A stretch of 64,000 bases of DNA from Phocoena phocoena (GCF_963924675.1 NC_089226.1:40813124-40877123), one strand, 5' to 3'; positions 11,270 to 24,000 are shown, counted from the first letter of the stretch. Numbers and translations: made by a program. The notes: a model not told the origin generated them from the letters alone.

Positions 11270-12270
11270 GATTAACTGTACTACATCAAAATTCAAAACT
11301 TTATGTGCTTCAAAAGACACCATGAAGAAAACGAAAAGAGAAGCCACAGACTGGGAGAGAATATATGCAAATCATATATCTGATAAAGCATTTATATCCA
11401 AAATATATAAAGAATTCTTATAGCTCAATAAAAGAAGAAATAATTATAAAATGGGCAAAAGATCTGAACAGACATTTCACCAAAAAAAATATATGAATAC
11501 TCAATAAGCACACAAAAGATGCTCACATGATTAGTCATTAGGGAAATGCAAGTTAAAACTAGCATGAAATACCACTCACACCCACTGAAATGACTCACCA
11601 AAAAGATAGTACCAGGCATGGGAGAGGATATGGAGAAATCGGAACTCTTAGGCCTTGCTGGTAGGAATGTAAAATGGTGTAGCTACTTAGGAAAACAGTT
11701 GGACAGTTTCTTTTAAAAGTTAAACATAAATTTACCATGTGACTCAAATTCTACTCATAGGAATGTACTAAATAGAAACAAAAAGATGTCCACACACAGA
11801 CTTGTATGTAAACGTTCATCATGGCTTTATTCATAATAGCCTCAGTGGAAACAACTCAGATGTCAATGAACTCGTGCAATGGACAAAGGGAAATGTGGTT
11901 TATTGATACAACAGAACACTATTCAGCAACAATAAAAACAACAAAATATCAATACATGCTACAGTATGGACCACAAAAACATACCAAATGAAAGAAGCCA
12001 GATGCAAAAACCCACACTGTATATGAATCCATTTATACGAAATGTCCAGGTAAGTCATAGAGACAAAGTAGTTTAGCAGCTTCCTGGGGTCGGGCGTGGG
12101 AAGGGGGGTGACGGCACATGGGCACTAGGGATCTTTGGGGAATGATGGAAATGTCGTAAAATTGGGTTGTGGCAATGGTTGCAAAACTTTGTAAATTTAG
12201 TAAAAATCATTGCATTATACCCTTGAAATGGCTGAATTTTATGGCTTGTAAATTATTAATAGAACTGTTA
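11270..12270 (+). mobile_element. Older L1, ORF2 C-terminus and 3' UTR (right part)
   Basis: Continues the element seen at 4201-5391 in the same orientation: 'AAAAGACACCATGAAGAAAA' (11313-), the 'GACATTTCACCAAAAAAAAT' region (11471-), and the 3' UTR ending near 'TTATACCCTTGAAATGGCTG' (12214-12233). Between the two parts, roughly half a kilobase of expected RT-region sequence after the active site is missing. It is decayed throughout. Confidence 0.78.
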
Positions 12271-12275
12271 ATGAT

Positions 12276-12827
12276 TAAATGAGTATATATTATAGTGGCC
12301 GGCACGTGGTCCTCCATAAATGATAGTCTTATTCTTTGAAGATGTATTTTCTCTTCTATGCCTCAAGAGGGCAAGGATGGCACGTGCTCACAGCTAGCAT
12401 TTACTGAGTACTCACTGTTCCAGACTCTTTGCTAACCGTTTTATGTGTATTGCCTTCTTTAATCTCACAACTCTCTGACATTGTGCCTGTTCTACAGAAA
12501 AGGAAACGGAAGCTTTGTTATGGTCCTGGGGTCAAGGCATGAAGAATACCTGGCCTCCAACAGATCTAACCTGTCCAAATGTGTCAGGAACCTTTAAGAC
12601 CTAAGAATTTCTAGTCTGTTCATGGGTCTGGCTAGGTGGCTCTGAGCATCTCCTTTGTGCTCTGCTTGGCCCTCCTGAAGCCTTTGCTGTTTGAAGCCTT
12701 GCTGTTCTAGATTACCTGGCAGTTCTGTGCAGTGAAATTGCTGGTCACCATAGCAATAATTACCTGGCTGACTCTGACTCATGTTTCTCCTTGTCACAAG
12801 ACTGTGACTGCTCTTTGAGGTGTCAAA
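12276..12827. other. Intergenic DNA with an MIR-like remnant
   Basis: The stretch 12395-12500 ('GCATTTACTGAGTACTCACT', 'TGCTAACCGTTTTATGTGTA', 'TTTAATCTCACAACTCT') resembles an MIR SINE. The rest shows no gene. The 67-codon minus frame at 12594-12797 has no recognisable motif. Confidence 0.45.
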
Positions 12828-13795
12828 AATTTTTTTGAATGAAGTATAGTTGATTTACCATGTTTCAGGTGTACAGCATAGTGATTCAGTTTTGTATATA
12901 TACACACACACACATATATAAACATATATATGTGTTTTTCGGATTCTTTTCTATTATAGGTTATTACAAGATATTGAGTATAGTTCCCTGTGCTATACAG
13001 TAGGTCCTTGTTGTTTATCTATTTTATATATAGTGGTGTGTATCCATTAAACCCAAACTCCTAATTTTTCCCTCCCCTGCCTTCCCCTATGGTAACCATA
13101 AGTTTGTTTTCCATGTCTATGAGTCTTTCTGTTTTGTAAATAAATTCATTTTTATCGTTTTTTTTTTTTAGATTCCACATAGAAGTGATATCATATATTT
13201 GTCTTCCTCTGACTTACTTCACTTAGTATGATAATCTCTTGATCCATCCATGTTGCTGCAAATGGCATTATTTCATTCTTTTTTATGGCTGAATAATATT
13301 CTATTGTATATGTCTAACACATCTTCTTTATCCATTCATCTGTCGATGAGCATTTAGGTTGCTTCCAGGTCTTGGCTATTGTACATAGTGCTGCTGTGAA
13401 CATTGGGTGCATGTATCTTTTTGAATTAGAGTTTTTGTCTTTTCTGGATATATGCCCAGAAGTGGGATTGCTGGATCATATGGTAACTCTATCTTTAGTT
13501 TTTTAAGGAACTGTTCTCCATAGTGGCTTCACCACTTTACATTCCCACCAACAGTGTAGAGGGCTCCCTTTTTGCCACACCTTCTCCGGCATTTATTATT
13601 TGTAGACTTTTTAACGGTGGCCATTCTGACCGGTGTGAAGTGATACCTCATTGAGGTTTTGATTTGCATTTCTCTAATAATTAGCAACACTGAGCTTCTT
13701 TTCATGTGCCTGTTGGCCATCTTTATGTCTTCTTTGGAGAAATGTCTATTTAGGTCTTCTGCCCATTGTTTGATTTGTTTGTTTGTTTGTTATTG
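12828..13795 (-). mobile_element. L1 3' end, minus orientation, 5'-truncated
   Basis: On the minus strand this is the C-terminal part of ORF2 (frame 13529-13720, [20 protein letters not shown]) followed by the L1 3' UTR. The 3' end, at low coordinates, has a TATATACACACACACAC microsatellite near 12895-12935 and a GTTGATTTACCATG motif. An A-tail as such is not evident. A (GTTT)n run near 13775-13790 marks the 5' truncation side. Confidence 0.85.
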
Positions 13796-15318
13796 AGCTT
13801 CATGAGCTACTGTGACCCTTCTTGACCCGTGTTGGAGGATGGTGCTGTGTGGCAGGTAGCCTCTGAACACTGCCCAGTTGGCTTCTGTGACTTGTGCCAA
13901 TGTTTTTGCCTCATGCCTGCCTTGGGAGTCCCTGGTGGTCATGAAAATTTTTCCCCAGGCTCTTCCCTCAGCCAGGACTCATAGGCCCATTGCGCATTCA
14001 TTGTCATCCCTGGCACAGTGAGTGCATCCTCTCTGTAGCAGGAAAGAGCCTTTCATCAGTTTGGAATGCTTTATCCCTTAGGGTTTAGCTCTTGGTGATG
14101 CTCTAGGCTGTGGGATTGGGAGGGTAGGACAGAGTTTCAGTTGCTAGTTGGGTATAAGTCCCTGGGCCCAAATCCCTCTCACAATCCTGGGATTCTAATG
14201 GTTTCATTTGCTCTATTAAGCACCATGGCTGCTGTTCTATATTAGATTCCTATTAGACATTAGTTAAAACACATAAAAGGAGTGTGTAGATGCTCAGATG
14301 GTCCTACGTTAGGTCAAGTATGAAGTGAAAATCTCCCCCCACGCCCATCACCATTCAGACAAATTCACAGTTCTGTGCTCCTTTCTGCAGCTGACAATTT
14401 GATATGGCTAGTAGTTTGTCTTGTATCTAAACTGCCTCAAACTTCCCCTACTTTTTGCCTTTGCTAAAGGCATTCCCCATGTTTGGATTCAATCCACCCA
14501 CTGACTGCTACTTATCCAATACCTCCCTGTGCTAGGTGCACAGGGGAGGCAAAGAAGCCTAATACTCCTCTTTTCTAGGAGCTTTCAGGCCAGTTGGAGA
14601 GACTGGAGGCGCATGTATAAAGAGGAAATGTACATTAAGTGAGATAACGGGATGGGGAGGGGATAACTGCACAGCACTGTGAAAACCACGATTACGGATT
14701 GCTTGGGTCAGGTTAACCATGGTTGAGGCATGGCAGGGATCTAGACAAACTCACTGCAGGGCAGGCCTCTGTTTAGGCAGCCCAAGCTGCTGAGCTGATT
14801 TCTCTCCCAGAGGGGAGGGCGCTGTCTCAGGATCATGGTCCTGGGGCGACTGCATCCCACTTAGCTGGAGGGCGCTGTTGACAGATAATCCAGAGCTGTC
14901 CATCATTTTGTTTTAACTGACATTTGGGGGTTATCTGTGTTTTTCCAGCAGCCTTCCCTCCTTCAAATTTGGTTGATTCTCAAACCAGTTTGCTCCTGGA
15001 TAATTAAGAAGTAAAAGTATATATTTAGGCCATTACAATGCAAAAGTTAACTCAAGTCCCACCTCCTCTTTGAGTTGACTCCCAGCGTTAGGTGACCTGA
15101 TTGGTCTTTCTCCTGCGGCTCTGCTTCTACTCCTTCCATTGTGTTTTAGCTCAATCATGGGCTAAACTGACTTTTGTAATATGAAGGGGGTTATAACCCT
15201 CTTCATGGCATGGTTTCTGTAGGAAACTGTATTCTGTCCTGAGGTAGTAACAGCACAGCTGCCTCTCCTTCGACCCCTCCCACAGCAACACATGGGCAAC
15301 TGCTCTGTCAACTCCCTG
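13796..15318. other. Intergenic DNA, no gene seen
   Basis: Mixed-composition, probably single-copy sequence downstream of DEUP1. I found no open frame with recognisable content, no splice-site-bounded exon and no clear repeat. If the human gene order holds, SMCO4 would lie further to the left beyond the window; I see none of its coding sequence here. Confidence 0.45.
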
Positions 15319-15555
15319 GGTCCGGGGAGGGGAGGGGACGGGAGGAGGGGGGGGAGGGGAGGGGAGGGGCTGGGAGGGGGGGAGGGGAGGGGAGGGGCTG
15401 GGAGGGGGAGGGGACTGGAGGGGAGGGGAGGGGAAGAGGAGGGAGGGGAGGGGGAAGAGCAGGGAGGGGGGGGAGGAGGGGAGAGGGGCTGGGAGGGGGA
15501 GGGAGGGGGGGCTGGGGGGGAGGGGGAAGGGGAGGGCGGGGAAGGGAGGAGCAGC
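15319..15555 (+). repeat. G-rich homopurine tract, (GGGGA)n-like
   Basis: About 235 bases of almost pure G and A on the plus strand, made of GGGGA, GGGAGGGG and GGGAGGGGCTGG units. The GGGAGGGGCTGG block recurs near 15360, 15390 and 15485. Runs of three or more G at short intervals give many overlapping potential G-quadruplexes. Long open frames on both strands (89 and 116 codons) are composition artefacts. It lies about 2 kb past the DEUP1 3' end. Confidence 0.93.
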
Positions 15556-16900
15556 AGGTAGGCCTCACTCCTCTCCTTTCACCATTCAACCAGAGCTGCT
15601 TGCTTTTTATCTTGACTGTATATATGTTGGGCTTCAGCATATGATTCCTTTCAAACATTGAATCCTGCAGTTAAGCAAAAACTATTGAAAACCAGTGTTT
15701 TAAGAAAGTGGGTATGAAGAGGAATGCCGAACCTAGTGATTTAAAAGAAGTTTGCTCGTGGACTTGACATAATAATCTGGAGGGGCAAATGCACTGTGAG
15801 TCCTGGCCATATTCCAGGTTCATGCTCTCTTGACTTTGTTAAGTTTTAAAATCATTGTAGTCCAGAGTCTTCGATTCAGCATGCAGACGTAGCGTATTTT
15901 AAAGATACGTACCTTTAAATTTTTGCATTGTTTGCATTTGCATTAGGGATATAAAGGTTTTAGAATTTGTTTATGGACTGTCCTTCACCTAAACATACTT
16001 TTTCTTCCCATCTTCTAAAGATAACACTGAAAAGTATTCTATTTTCTCTGTGTCCAGGCTAGAAATTACTAAATTTCTAATTAAAGGTATGGTCACGGGC
16101 TATTTTCCTCATGTGGGTCATTGTACCCTCTGATGTTTTGCCATGAAACATGGCTTCTGTGGATAGAGCACTGCTCACCACCTGCTTGCTGACAAGACAT
16201 AATGCTGGGAAGTGGTAAGAGCCAGAGCTGGGAATCAGAGGCTGGCGTCTCTGACTCTTGCTCACCGTGATTCTAGTAAGTTCTTAACAGCTTGATTCCC
16301 AGGAACAAGGATACTAGCCTTGCTGACTGCACAGGCTTGTTTTGGGCTGAAATAAATAATGCTCTCTGAAGGCTTTTTGCAAATATCAAGAGCTCTACAA
16401 ACCCACGTGGTTGTTTCAGCTGAAGTGAACAGGGCTCTGCATTTCCCGTGGCAATGACACTTGTCTAAGGACATTGTGACTTATCTTTCCGTATGTGGAG
16501 ATTTAGTTTCTTCAAAGAGAAAAAGAAAACTATAAAAACTGTAGGACTTAACCTGGAGTAATGACATGGGGATTTTTCGTAATCTTTATATAAATGTCAT
16601 TTTTAAAGAAAGAAAAATGGATTATCATGCTTGTGTATCTGGAACTTGAGTTTCCTTGTTCACCACCACGCTATTACTATTCTTTACAGACTTGGCATTT
16701 ATGTTTTAAGTCCAAAGAATTTCTCATTCTTTAATTGTATTTAAAACAGAGGTATGACAAAGGAGAAGGTAACAACAGCAGTGCTTTATAGTTTCTTTAT
16801 CTTATGTCCATGAAGTAATAATTAGTACGAACAGGAAAGCATTAATATTTGGCACGTATGTTTTAAGTGTGCAAACAGCACATTCCAGGTCTTTTGTGTT
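15556..16900. other. Intergenic DNA, no gene seen
   Basis: AT-rich single-copy-looking sequence between the homopurine tract and a SINE. Short open frames on the minus strand (16077-16265, 16262-16474) have no motif or exon context that I can support. Confidence 0.45.
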
Positions 16901-16915
16901 AAAACAGAGAGACAG

Positions 16916-17128
16916 GGGGCTTCCCTCGTAGCGCAGTGGTTGAGAGTCCGCCTGACGATACAGGGGACACGGGTTCGTGCCCCGGTCTGGGAAAGATCCC
17001 ACATGCCGCGGAGCGGCTGGGCCCGTGAGCCATGGCCGCTGAGCCTGCGCGTCCGAAGCCTGTGCTCTGCAACAGGAGAGGCCACAACAGTGAGAGGCCC
17101 GCGTACCAAAAAACAAACAAACAAACAA
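16916..17128 (+). mobile_element. CHR-type SINE, young short form
   Basis: The plus-oriented head GGGCTTCCCTCGTAGCGCAG leads to a tail of AAAAAACAAACAAACAAAC. The duplication AAAACAGAGAGACA is at 16901-16914 and 17129-17142. It lies about 360 bases beyond the proximal DEUP1 poly(A) signal candidate, in plus orientation (antisense to DEUP1). Confidence 0.94.
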
Positions 17129-17433
17129 AAAACAGAGAGACATTACAAAGATGAATGCAGTAACAGTAAGCTGTATCTTTTTTTCCTAAAAGAAATGTTA
17201 GGATGTTTACATAGCTATTCGTTTCAAAAAATCATTGGGTTTTCAAACCTAGTACAACAGAGCTGCACTTGATCTGTTTGTATTTAGAATATAGTGTGTC
17301 CCTTTCCCTCATCATGTGTTGTTACAGAGGAAATGGGTTTCAGTATACATGATTCAGGGGGGGAAAAAACTGCATATTTAATTCCAAACTATTCCTCAGA
17401 CTGGAGAAAAAAATCTCTTTTGGAGAAGTCATG

Positions 17434-17498
17434 TTTATTTTAGAGTAACTGTAGCTGAACAATTTGTTTGTTAATGCAGAAATACAAACAGCTTTATT
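17434..17498 (-). promoter_or_regulatory. DEUP1: DEUP1 3' UTR end: two AATAAA hexamers
   Basis: On the minus strand AATAAA occurs at 17498-17493 and again at 17439-17434, about 150 and 210 bases after the DEUP1 stop codon. Either would give a short 3' UTR. I cannot see a strong GU-rich element that decides between them. The remaining bases 17143-17433 hold no recognisable feature. Confidence 0.55.
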
Positions 17499-17648
17499 GA
17501 ACAAAATACTATTTTCTAGCTGCCTTACAGAAATGATTTACTCAGGAAAACAGAACAAAATTTCTCAGTTTCGTGAATCAGCTTTGTAAATATTTTGCCA
17601 GAGCTTTTTTCCTTGGGGTGGGCGAAGCAAATAAAAAAGTTTAAAAGC

Positions 17649-17825
17649 TCATATGTGTCTGTTTTGTTTTAGCTTGGTGTATTTATTAAGAGTAAATTCT
17701 GTGTGTCTTTGCAGTTCATCAATATGTGTATTCAGAAGTTTTTCAAGTTCTTTTGCTCGCTTCTCCTCCTCCAGAAAGAAATGCTGTGCGGCCAAAGAAG
17801 CGGGGAAGGCTATATCTGGGGGCGA
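17649..17825 (-). CDS. DEUP1: DEUP1 last coding exon
   Basis: This 177-base minus exon encodes 58 residues and a TGA stop at 17651-17649. It begins SPPDIAFPASLAAQHF and continues with LEEEKRAKELEKLLNTHI, ending KLKQNRHI. This closely matches the C-terminus of human DEUP1 as I recall it. The acceptor is strong: a long pyrimidine tract (CTTTTCTTTTTCTTTTTTTAG) directly before TCG, phase 0. The sequence is a charged coiled-coil segment. DEUP1 builds deuterosomes, which amplify centrioles in multiciliated cells, and this C-terminal region, shared with CEP63, is thought to contact CEP152. The intact, conserved reading frame argues that this exon is still under constraint, or was until recently. Confidence 0.95.
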   Translation of the reverse strand, partial: SPPDIAFPASLAAQHFFLEEEKRAKELEKLLNTHIDELQRHTEFTLNKYTKLKQNRHI

Positions 17826-18489
17826 CTAAAAAAAGAAAAAGAAAAGTTAGATGAGGAACACAAGGTCTTTTACAAAAAGTTTTCATATTTCTTGGTAAGC
17901 TTCACCCCTGACAAAACACCGCGACTCTTAATGAAATAATGTGTCTTAAGCTGAACTCTCTACACCAGTGTAATACAGCTGCTGCTAATGAAACCCTTAA
18001 GGAACGAAAACAGCAAGTGAAGAGTACAGTCGAGTCGGGCAAAGAAAGCTTATAGAGGAAAGAAACTTAAGGCTGGGCTTCAAGGGAGCTCGCTGCTGCA
18101 TGGCGGTGGCCAGGTGAGGTGGGATAAAAGCATGATGTATAGTGGAGGTGGGTGCGTAATGCTGGGGCTATCTTGTTTGTCCAACTGCAGTTGAGAACAC
18201 TTCAGTGATGAGTGCCTGCTTCCACCCTTCATGTGGTATGGAAGTGCTCAGTTAACTGTGACCTGTGTAGTGCTTATTTACACACGCACACATATACAAT
18301 GTGTGGCTGAGGAATAAAGGGCAATGATACCATAATTTTAGTGTTTCATTCAAAATAATTTGTTCAGTTTAAAAAAAAAAATAAGTTGGGGAAATCTGTA
18401 CTTTAATTTTTTTAGTTCTGCGGCACCCCCCAGACTTTTCTTCAACTTTTGTTTTATGGGAAGAATGGGATTTTTATAAAGCGTTTGGA
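17826..18489 (-). other. DEUP1: DEUP1 last intron, acceptor-proximal part
   Basis: Intronic sequence upstream of the last exon acceptor. No repeat or gene is evident apart from a short A-run at 18371-18383. The whole intron (17826-32981) is about 15.2 kb and is filled mainly by an ERVL-like remnant and L1 elements, listed separately. Confidence 0.6.
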
Positions 18490-20995
18490 GAGTCAGCGAT
18501 CTGTATGCAGGTGAACTGTTATAGGGGGATGTAGTTCACAAGTCTGGCCTCTGCCAGAAGTGTAGGGATTGTGGCAGATGACAGTGGAGTACTGCCAGCT
18601 TATCCAAGTAGTAGCCCCAACTGTAGCTGCCGTGCCAGGTATCACATCTTTACTGAAGTAGAATGTCACAGTCTTGGGGACATGGTATGCTGCTGTTGAT
18701 CTGGCAAATGCATTCTTTTTAATACTCAGCAAGGAGGAAGATCAGAAGCAGTTAGCATTCTCATGGGATAGACGGTACACATCCATGTTCTCGCCCCAAC
18801 ATGTTTTATGTTAACGATGCTGTCATAATACACTCTCAAGGAGCCTGGACCACCTGGACGTTCCACGGACTGCAGACTATAGGACATGATACAGTAACAT
18901 GAACATCATGCTAAGCCCTGATGAGCAAGAATTGGCAAGCATGTTGAAGGCTTGGAAAGACACAGGTACTCCAGAGAGTGAAAGGTAAACCCCAGAAGCA
19001 ATTCAAGGCTTGACACTTTGTTTGTAGGTGTCTGGTGATATGGAACATGTCAGGACATCTCCTTTTAAGCACAAATTAATGTGCCTTGCATTTCTTATCA
19101 CTACGAAAGGAGCATAAAGCTTGGTAGGTCTCTTCGGGTTTGGAAGGCAGCATGTTCCACTCTTGGGAGGAATAACCTGACTCATTTATTAAGTGGACAC
19201 AGAGGTAGTTTTGTTTGTTTTTGAGCAGGGCCCAGAGCAAGAAAGGGCTTTGCAGTAAGTTGGGAATGGGGGGGAAAGCAGTCCTGCTAGTTGGGTGAAA
19301 TGACTTAGCAGCTCTCATACTAGAAGAATTTCTCATAGAGAAAAGTGCTCTGTGGAGCCTTTGGCAAGGTTTGGCGGGGAGTTGTGTTACAAACCCTTGA
19401 GATTCTGCAGCAAGGCCATGCCATCTGCTGCAGAAAACTGTATACTATGTGCAGAACAGTTCCTGTCACGCTAGTGTGCCCCGGTTGAGACAGAGCATCT
19501 AAGAAGTAGACAGGATGACTTGATCTAGCTTCTGTCCTTGGCCACTCCAGTGGAAATTATGCATGGGCCGAACAGCACCATCTCCCTTTTACCCAGGTTC
19601 ATCTAGCTGCTGTTCCTGTTGAATGGCTGATCTGCTTGCAGTAGAGGCCAAAGCTGAGCTTCTGATACGGCACCGTCCCTCAAGGACATCAACCAGCCTC
19701 TCGGTGGCAATTAGATTACATCAGGTCCCTTACACTTTGGAAAGGGCAATGTGTTATCCTTACCAGAACTGATGGGTATCCTATAATTTGCCTTTCCTGC
19801 CTGCAGGGCCTCGGTCAGCACCACTATCCGAGGGCTCATAGAGTAACTGATTTACTGACATGAGATCCTGATTAATAATAAACGAACCTACTTTACAGCA
19901 GAGGAGTATGGCAGTGAGGGCATGACCGGGTATCTACTGGTTCTACCACATACAGCATGAAGTGTCTCCAGAGGATGCTGGCCTGATAGGCTTCTTGAAG
20001 GCACAGCTGAGGAATTAGCTTGGAAATCATATCCCGTGAGGATGGGGTGCCATTCTTCAGCATATGGTAGAGACTTTAAACCAATGGCTGTTATAGGCTA
20101 CTGTGTTTGTAACAGTGATCTGGGAACAGAAGGGAGGATGTAGGAATGGCTTCACTCCTGTTGGCCCTCTTGGAGAATTTGTTCCTTCTGTCTCTGTCTG
20201 GTTGGTCTACAGGTCTTTGGTCTCAGAGAAGCAATGCCTCTCACCAAGTGAGACTGTAAGAGTCTCCCTAAACTTAAAGCTTTGGCTGTACCTACTCACT
20301 TTGGCCTCCTAATGCTGACAGATCAGAGGCACAGAAAAGAGGTACTATACTGGCGGCAGTAACTGACCCCAAGCATCACGAAGAGGTAAGTCTACTACTA
20401 CATAATGGAAGCAGTGAGGAATATGTTTGCAACTCAGGTAATCCACTGAGGTGGTCTTTTGGTGCTCTCATGCCCAGATTTAACTGTAGATGACAAACCA
20501 CATCCTGATAAGGGCACGGGAACCAGGGGCTCACCCCACGAGGCAAGCCACCTGGACCAACAGAAGTGCCAGCTGAGGGGGCCGGGAACCTAGAGTGGGT
20601 GAGGAGATGATGAGTATCAGTTAAGCCCTTGAGACAGCATCAAGGGCTGTAGTTTGCTCTACCAACCCTCCTCTGCAAATTTTCCCAGAAATTATAACCA
20701 GCCAGAATCTTGGAGAAGCTATGCCTGAATGGAATGAACAACATGAAAAGCACATGTGGCTCCGAGTGGTTCAAGAAGTGGACCGCAGTGGATGCCGCTG
20801 GTGCTCCACCTGGATCCCTTCACCAGGCTGGTGCACCTATCCTCCAGCTGCTGTGGGTTTCGGCTGCTAACAGCTCAGAGCTGGCCACTTCTCTGGAGAT
20901 CTGCCTGTGGCTAAACTGGAGCCTCCTGCCTCACCTGGGAAGTTACTCTTCCCCCCCTCTTCTCAGAGGCAGTGACTGATTGACACAGGGCCCAA
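18490..20995 (+). mobile_element. ERVL-like endogenous retrovirus pol remnant
   Basis: Plus-strand text of this stretch resembles the pol region of ERVL-class endogenous retroviruses from reverse transcriptase/RNase H into integrase. Landmarks are 'CTCTTCGGGTTTGGAAGGCA' (19129-19148), 'GTGGAGCCTTTGGCAAGG' (19352-19369), 'TGCAGGGCCTCGGTCAGCA' (19802-19820) and 'GCTGGCCTGATAGGCTTC' (19978-19995), then a post-integrase part with 'TCTTGGAGAAGCTATGCCTG' (20707-20726). It is riddled with stops and frameshifts and encodes nothing functional. No env and no flanking LTR is visible. It lies antisense to DEUP1 in the last intron and borders the L1 at 21003. Confidence 0.7.
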
Positions 20996-21002
20996 AACAC
21001 CA

Positions 21003-24000
21003 GCCAAGAAGATGGCAGAGTAGAAAGGCCCTGAGCTCACGTCCTCTCACAGGCACATCACAATCACAACTGTCTGCAGAACAACCATCGATGAAAAAGA
21101 CTGGAACCTTCCAGGAAAGATCTTCTACGATGAAAGGCATAGAGAAGGAACCACAACAAGACGGGACTTGCGATATAATCAAATCCCATACCCTCCCAGG
21201 TGGGCGACTCACAAATGGGAGAATAATTATATTGTAGAGGTTCTCCCACAGGTGTGAGAGTCCTGAGCCCCACATCAGGCTCCCCAGCCTGGGGTTCCAC
21301 CACTGGGAAGAGAAGCCCCCAGAGCATTTGGCTTTGAAGGCCAGCAGGGCTTAACTGCAGGAGCCCCACAAGACTAGGGGAAATAAAGACTTCACTCTTA
21401 AAGGGCTCACACAAAACCTCACGTGCACCAGGACCCAGGGCAAAAGTAGTAATTTGATAAGAGCCTGGGTCAGATCTACCTGCTGACCTTGGAGAGTCTC
21501 CTGGAGAGGTAAGGAGTGGCTGTGGCTAACCCTGGGGACAAAGACACTGGTGTCAGACATACCGGGAAACATTCAACTGCATGAACACTCCTGACAACTG
21601 ACATCTTGGATCATTAGCACCAAGACCAGGCCCCACCCGACAGCCAGCAGGCTCCAGTGCTGGGGTGCTTCAGGCCAAACAACTAAGTGCGCAGGGACAC
21701 AACCCTACCCATCAGCAGACAGGCTGCCTACAGACTAAAGAACCTACAGCCGCCTGTGGACACACCCCTAGACAGGGCCCAGCCCACCAGAGGGCCAAGA
21801 CCCAACTCTACCTACCAGTGGGCAGGCACTGGCCCCTCTTGCCAGGAAGCCTGCACAAACCTCTAGATCAGCCTCACCCACCACAGAGCAGACACCAGAA
21901 GCAAGAAAACTACAATCCCACAATGCAGGCCTCCTGGGACTAGCTGGGCCCTGGCCCTGCCCAGTAGCAGGCCAACGCAACCTTCCAGACACCTTGGACC
22001 CCATAGTCAACTGCCTCCCCCCACAGTGATCTGAAATGAGCTCTGGGATCCCAGGGCCCTGCAGCCAGACTCTAGGAACCAGCTCTCCCTGCCACTATTC
22101 CAGCACTAACCCCAGGATCTGGCTTTACCTGCCAGTGAGTTGGCAACAGCCTCAGTCTTTGGGACCCTGATTCCACCCACCAGTGAGCACTAGCCCCAGG
22201 GCCCCCTAGGATTCCACAACCAGCTGCCTCGTGACCAGGCCCCACTAAACAGCAGCCAGCAGCAACTGCACAAGGCAGGGCCTGGAAATCAACCAGACTA
22301 GGGGCCAACCAAGCCTACCAGACCACCCACATAGCCTGTCATAAGAGGAGGACCCACCCAGCCCTCTTAGGGGGAACCCCTAGAGCATATACCGTGGGTG
22401 CACTGCTCGGATGCATAGGATGCCTTCTCCAAGGTCGAGAAACGTTAACTTACCAACCACATACATAAAAATACAAATAGCAACTTAGACAAAATGAGGT
22501 GGTAGAGGAGTATGTTCCAGACAAGATAAACCTTTAGAAGAAGAACTAAGTGATATGGAGATAGTCAATCTACCCGAGAAGGAGTTCAGAGTAATGATCA
22601 TAAAGATGATCAAAGAACTCAGGAGGAGAATGGATACACAGAGCAAGAAGTTAGAAGTTTTTAACTAAGAGTTAGAAAACATAGAGAACAACCAGAGATG
22701 AAGAATACAATAACTCAAATGAAAAATACACTAGAAGGAATCAATAATAGAATAAATGATTCAGAAGAATGGATCAGTGAGCTGGAAGACAGAGTAGTAG
22801 ACATCACTGTTGCCGAACAGAAAAAAGAATGAAAAGAAATGAGGACAGTTAAGAGACCTCTGGGACAACATCAGGTGCACTAATATTCACATTATAGGGG
22901 TCCCAGAAGGAGAAGGGAGAGAAAGTGCCCAAGAAAATATCTGAAGAGGTAATAGCTGAAAACCTCCCTAACCTGGGAAAGGAAATAGTTACCTAAGTCC
23001 AGGAAATGCAGAGACTCCCATACAGGATTAAGCCACAGAGGAGTACACTAAGACACATAGTAACCAAAATGAAAAAAAAATTAAAGATAAAGAGAGAATA
23101 CTAAAAGCAGCAAGGGAAAAGCAACAAATAACATACAAGGGCATCCCCATAAGGCTATCAGCTGATTTTTCAGCAGAAACTCTGCAGTTCAGAAGGAAGT
23201 GGCATAATATATTTAAAATAATGAAAGGGAAAAACCTACAATCAAGAATACTCTACCCAGCAAGGCTCTCATTCAGATTGGATGGAGAGATCAAAAGCTT
23301 TATAGACAAACAAAAGCTAAAAGAATTCAGTACCACCAAACCAGCTTTACAACAAATATTAAAGGAACTTCTCTAGGCAAAAAAGAAAGGCCACAACTAG
23401 AAACAAGAAAATTATGGAAGGAAACCCCTCACCAGTAAAGGAAAACATAGGAAATCATCCACACACAAAGCTAGTAGGGAGGTTAAAACACAAAAGTAGT
23501 AAAATTGTCTATATCCACAATAAGCAGTTAAGGGATACACAAAACAATTAGATGTAAAATATGATATCAAAAACAGTAATTGGGCTTCCCTGGTGGTGCA
23601 GTAGTTGAGAGTCTCCCTGCCAATGCAGGGGACACAGGTTCGTTCCCCAGTCCAGGAAGATCCCACATGCCACGGAGCGGCTGTGCCCGTGAGCCATGGC
23701 CGCTGAGCCTGCGCATCCGGAGCCTGTGCTCCGCAACGGAAGAGGCCACAACAGTGAGAGGCCCGCGTACCGCAAACAACAACAACAAAAAACAAACAAA
23801 CAAACAGTAATCATGAGGGAAGGAGAGTACAAATGCAAGGCATTTAAAATGCATCTGAAATTAAGAGATTAGCAACTTAAAACAATCATGTATATATGTA
23901 GACTGCTATACCAAAACCTCATTGTAACTACAAATGAAAAATCTATAATAGATAAACACACAAAAAAGAAAAAGGAATCCAAACATAACACTAAAGATAG

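Noticed and set aside
12594..12797. 67-codon minus frame as a possible SMCO4 or other neighbour exon
   Set aside because: The peptide does not resemble SMCO4, and no splice sites or conservation can be supported.
15292..15658. Two long open frames (glycine/glutamate-rich plus, proline-rich minus) over the G-rich tract
   Set aside because: They come from low-complexity composition. There is no conserved domain, splice context or codon structure.
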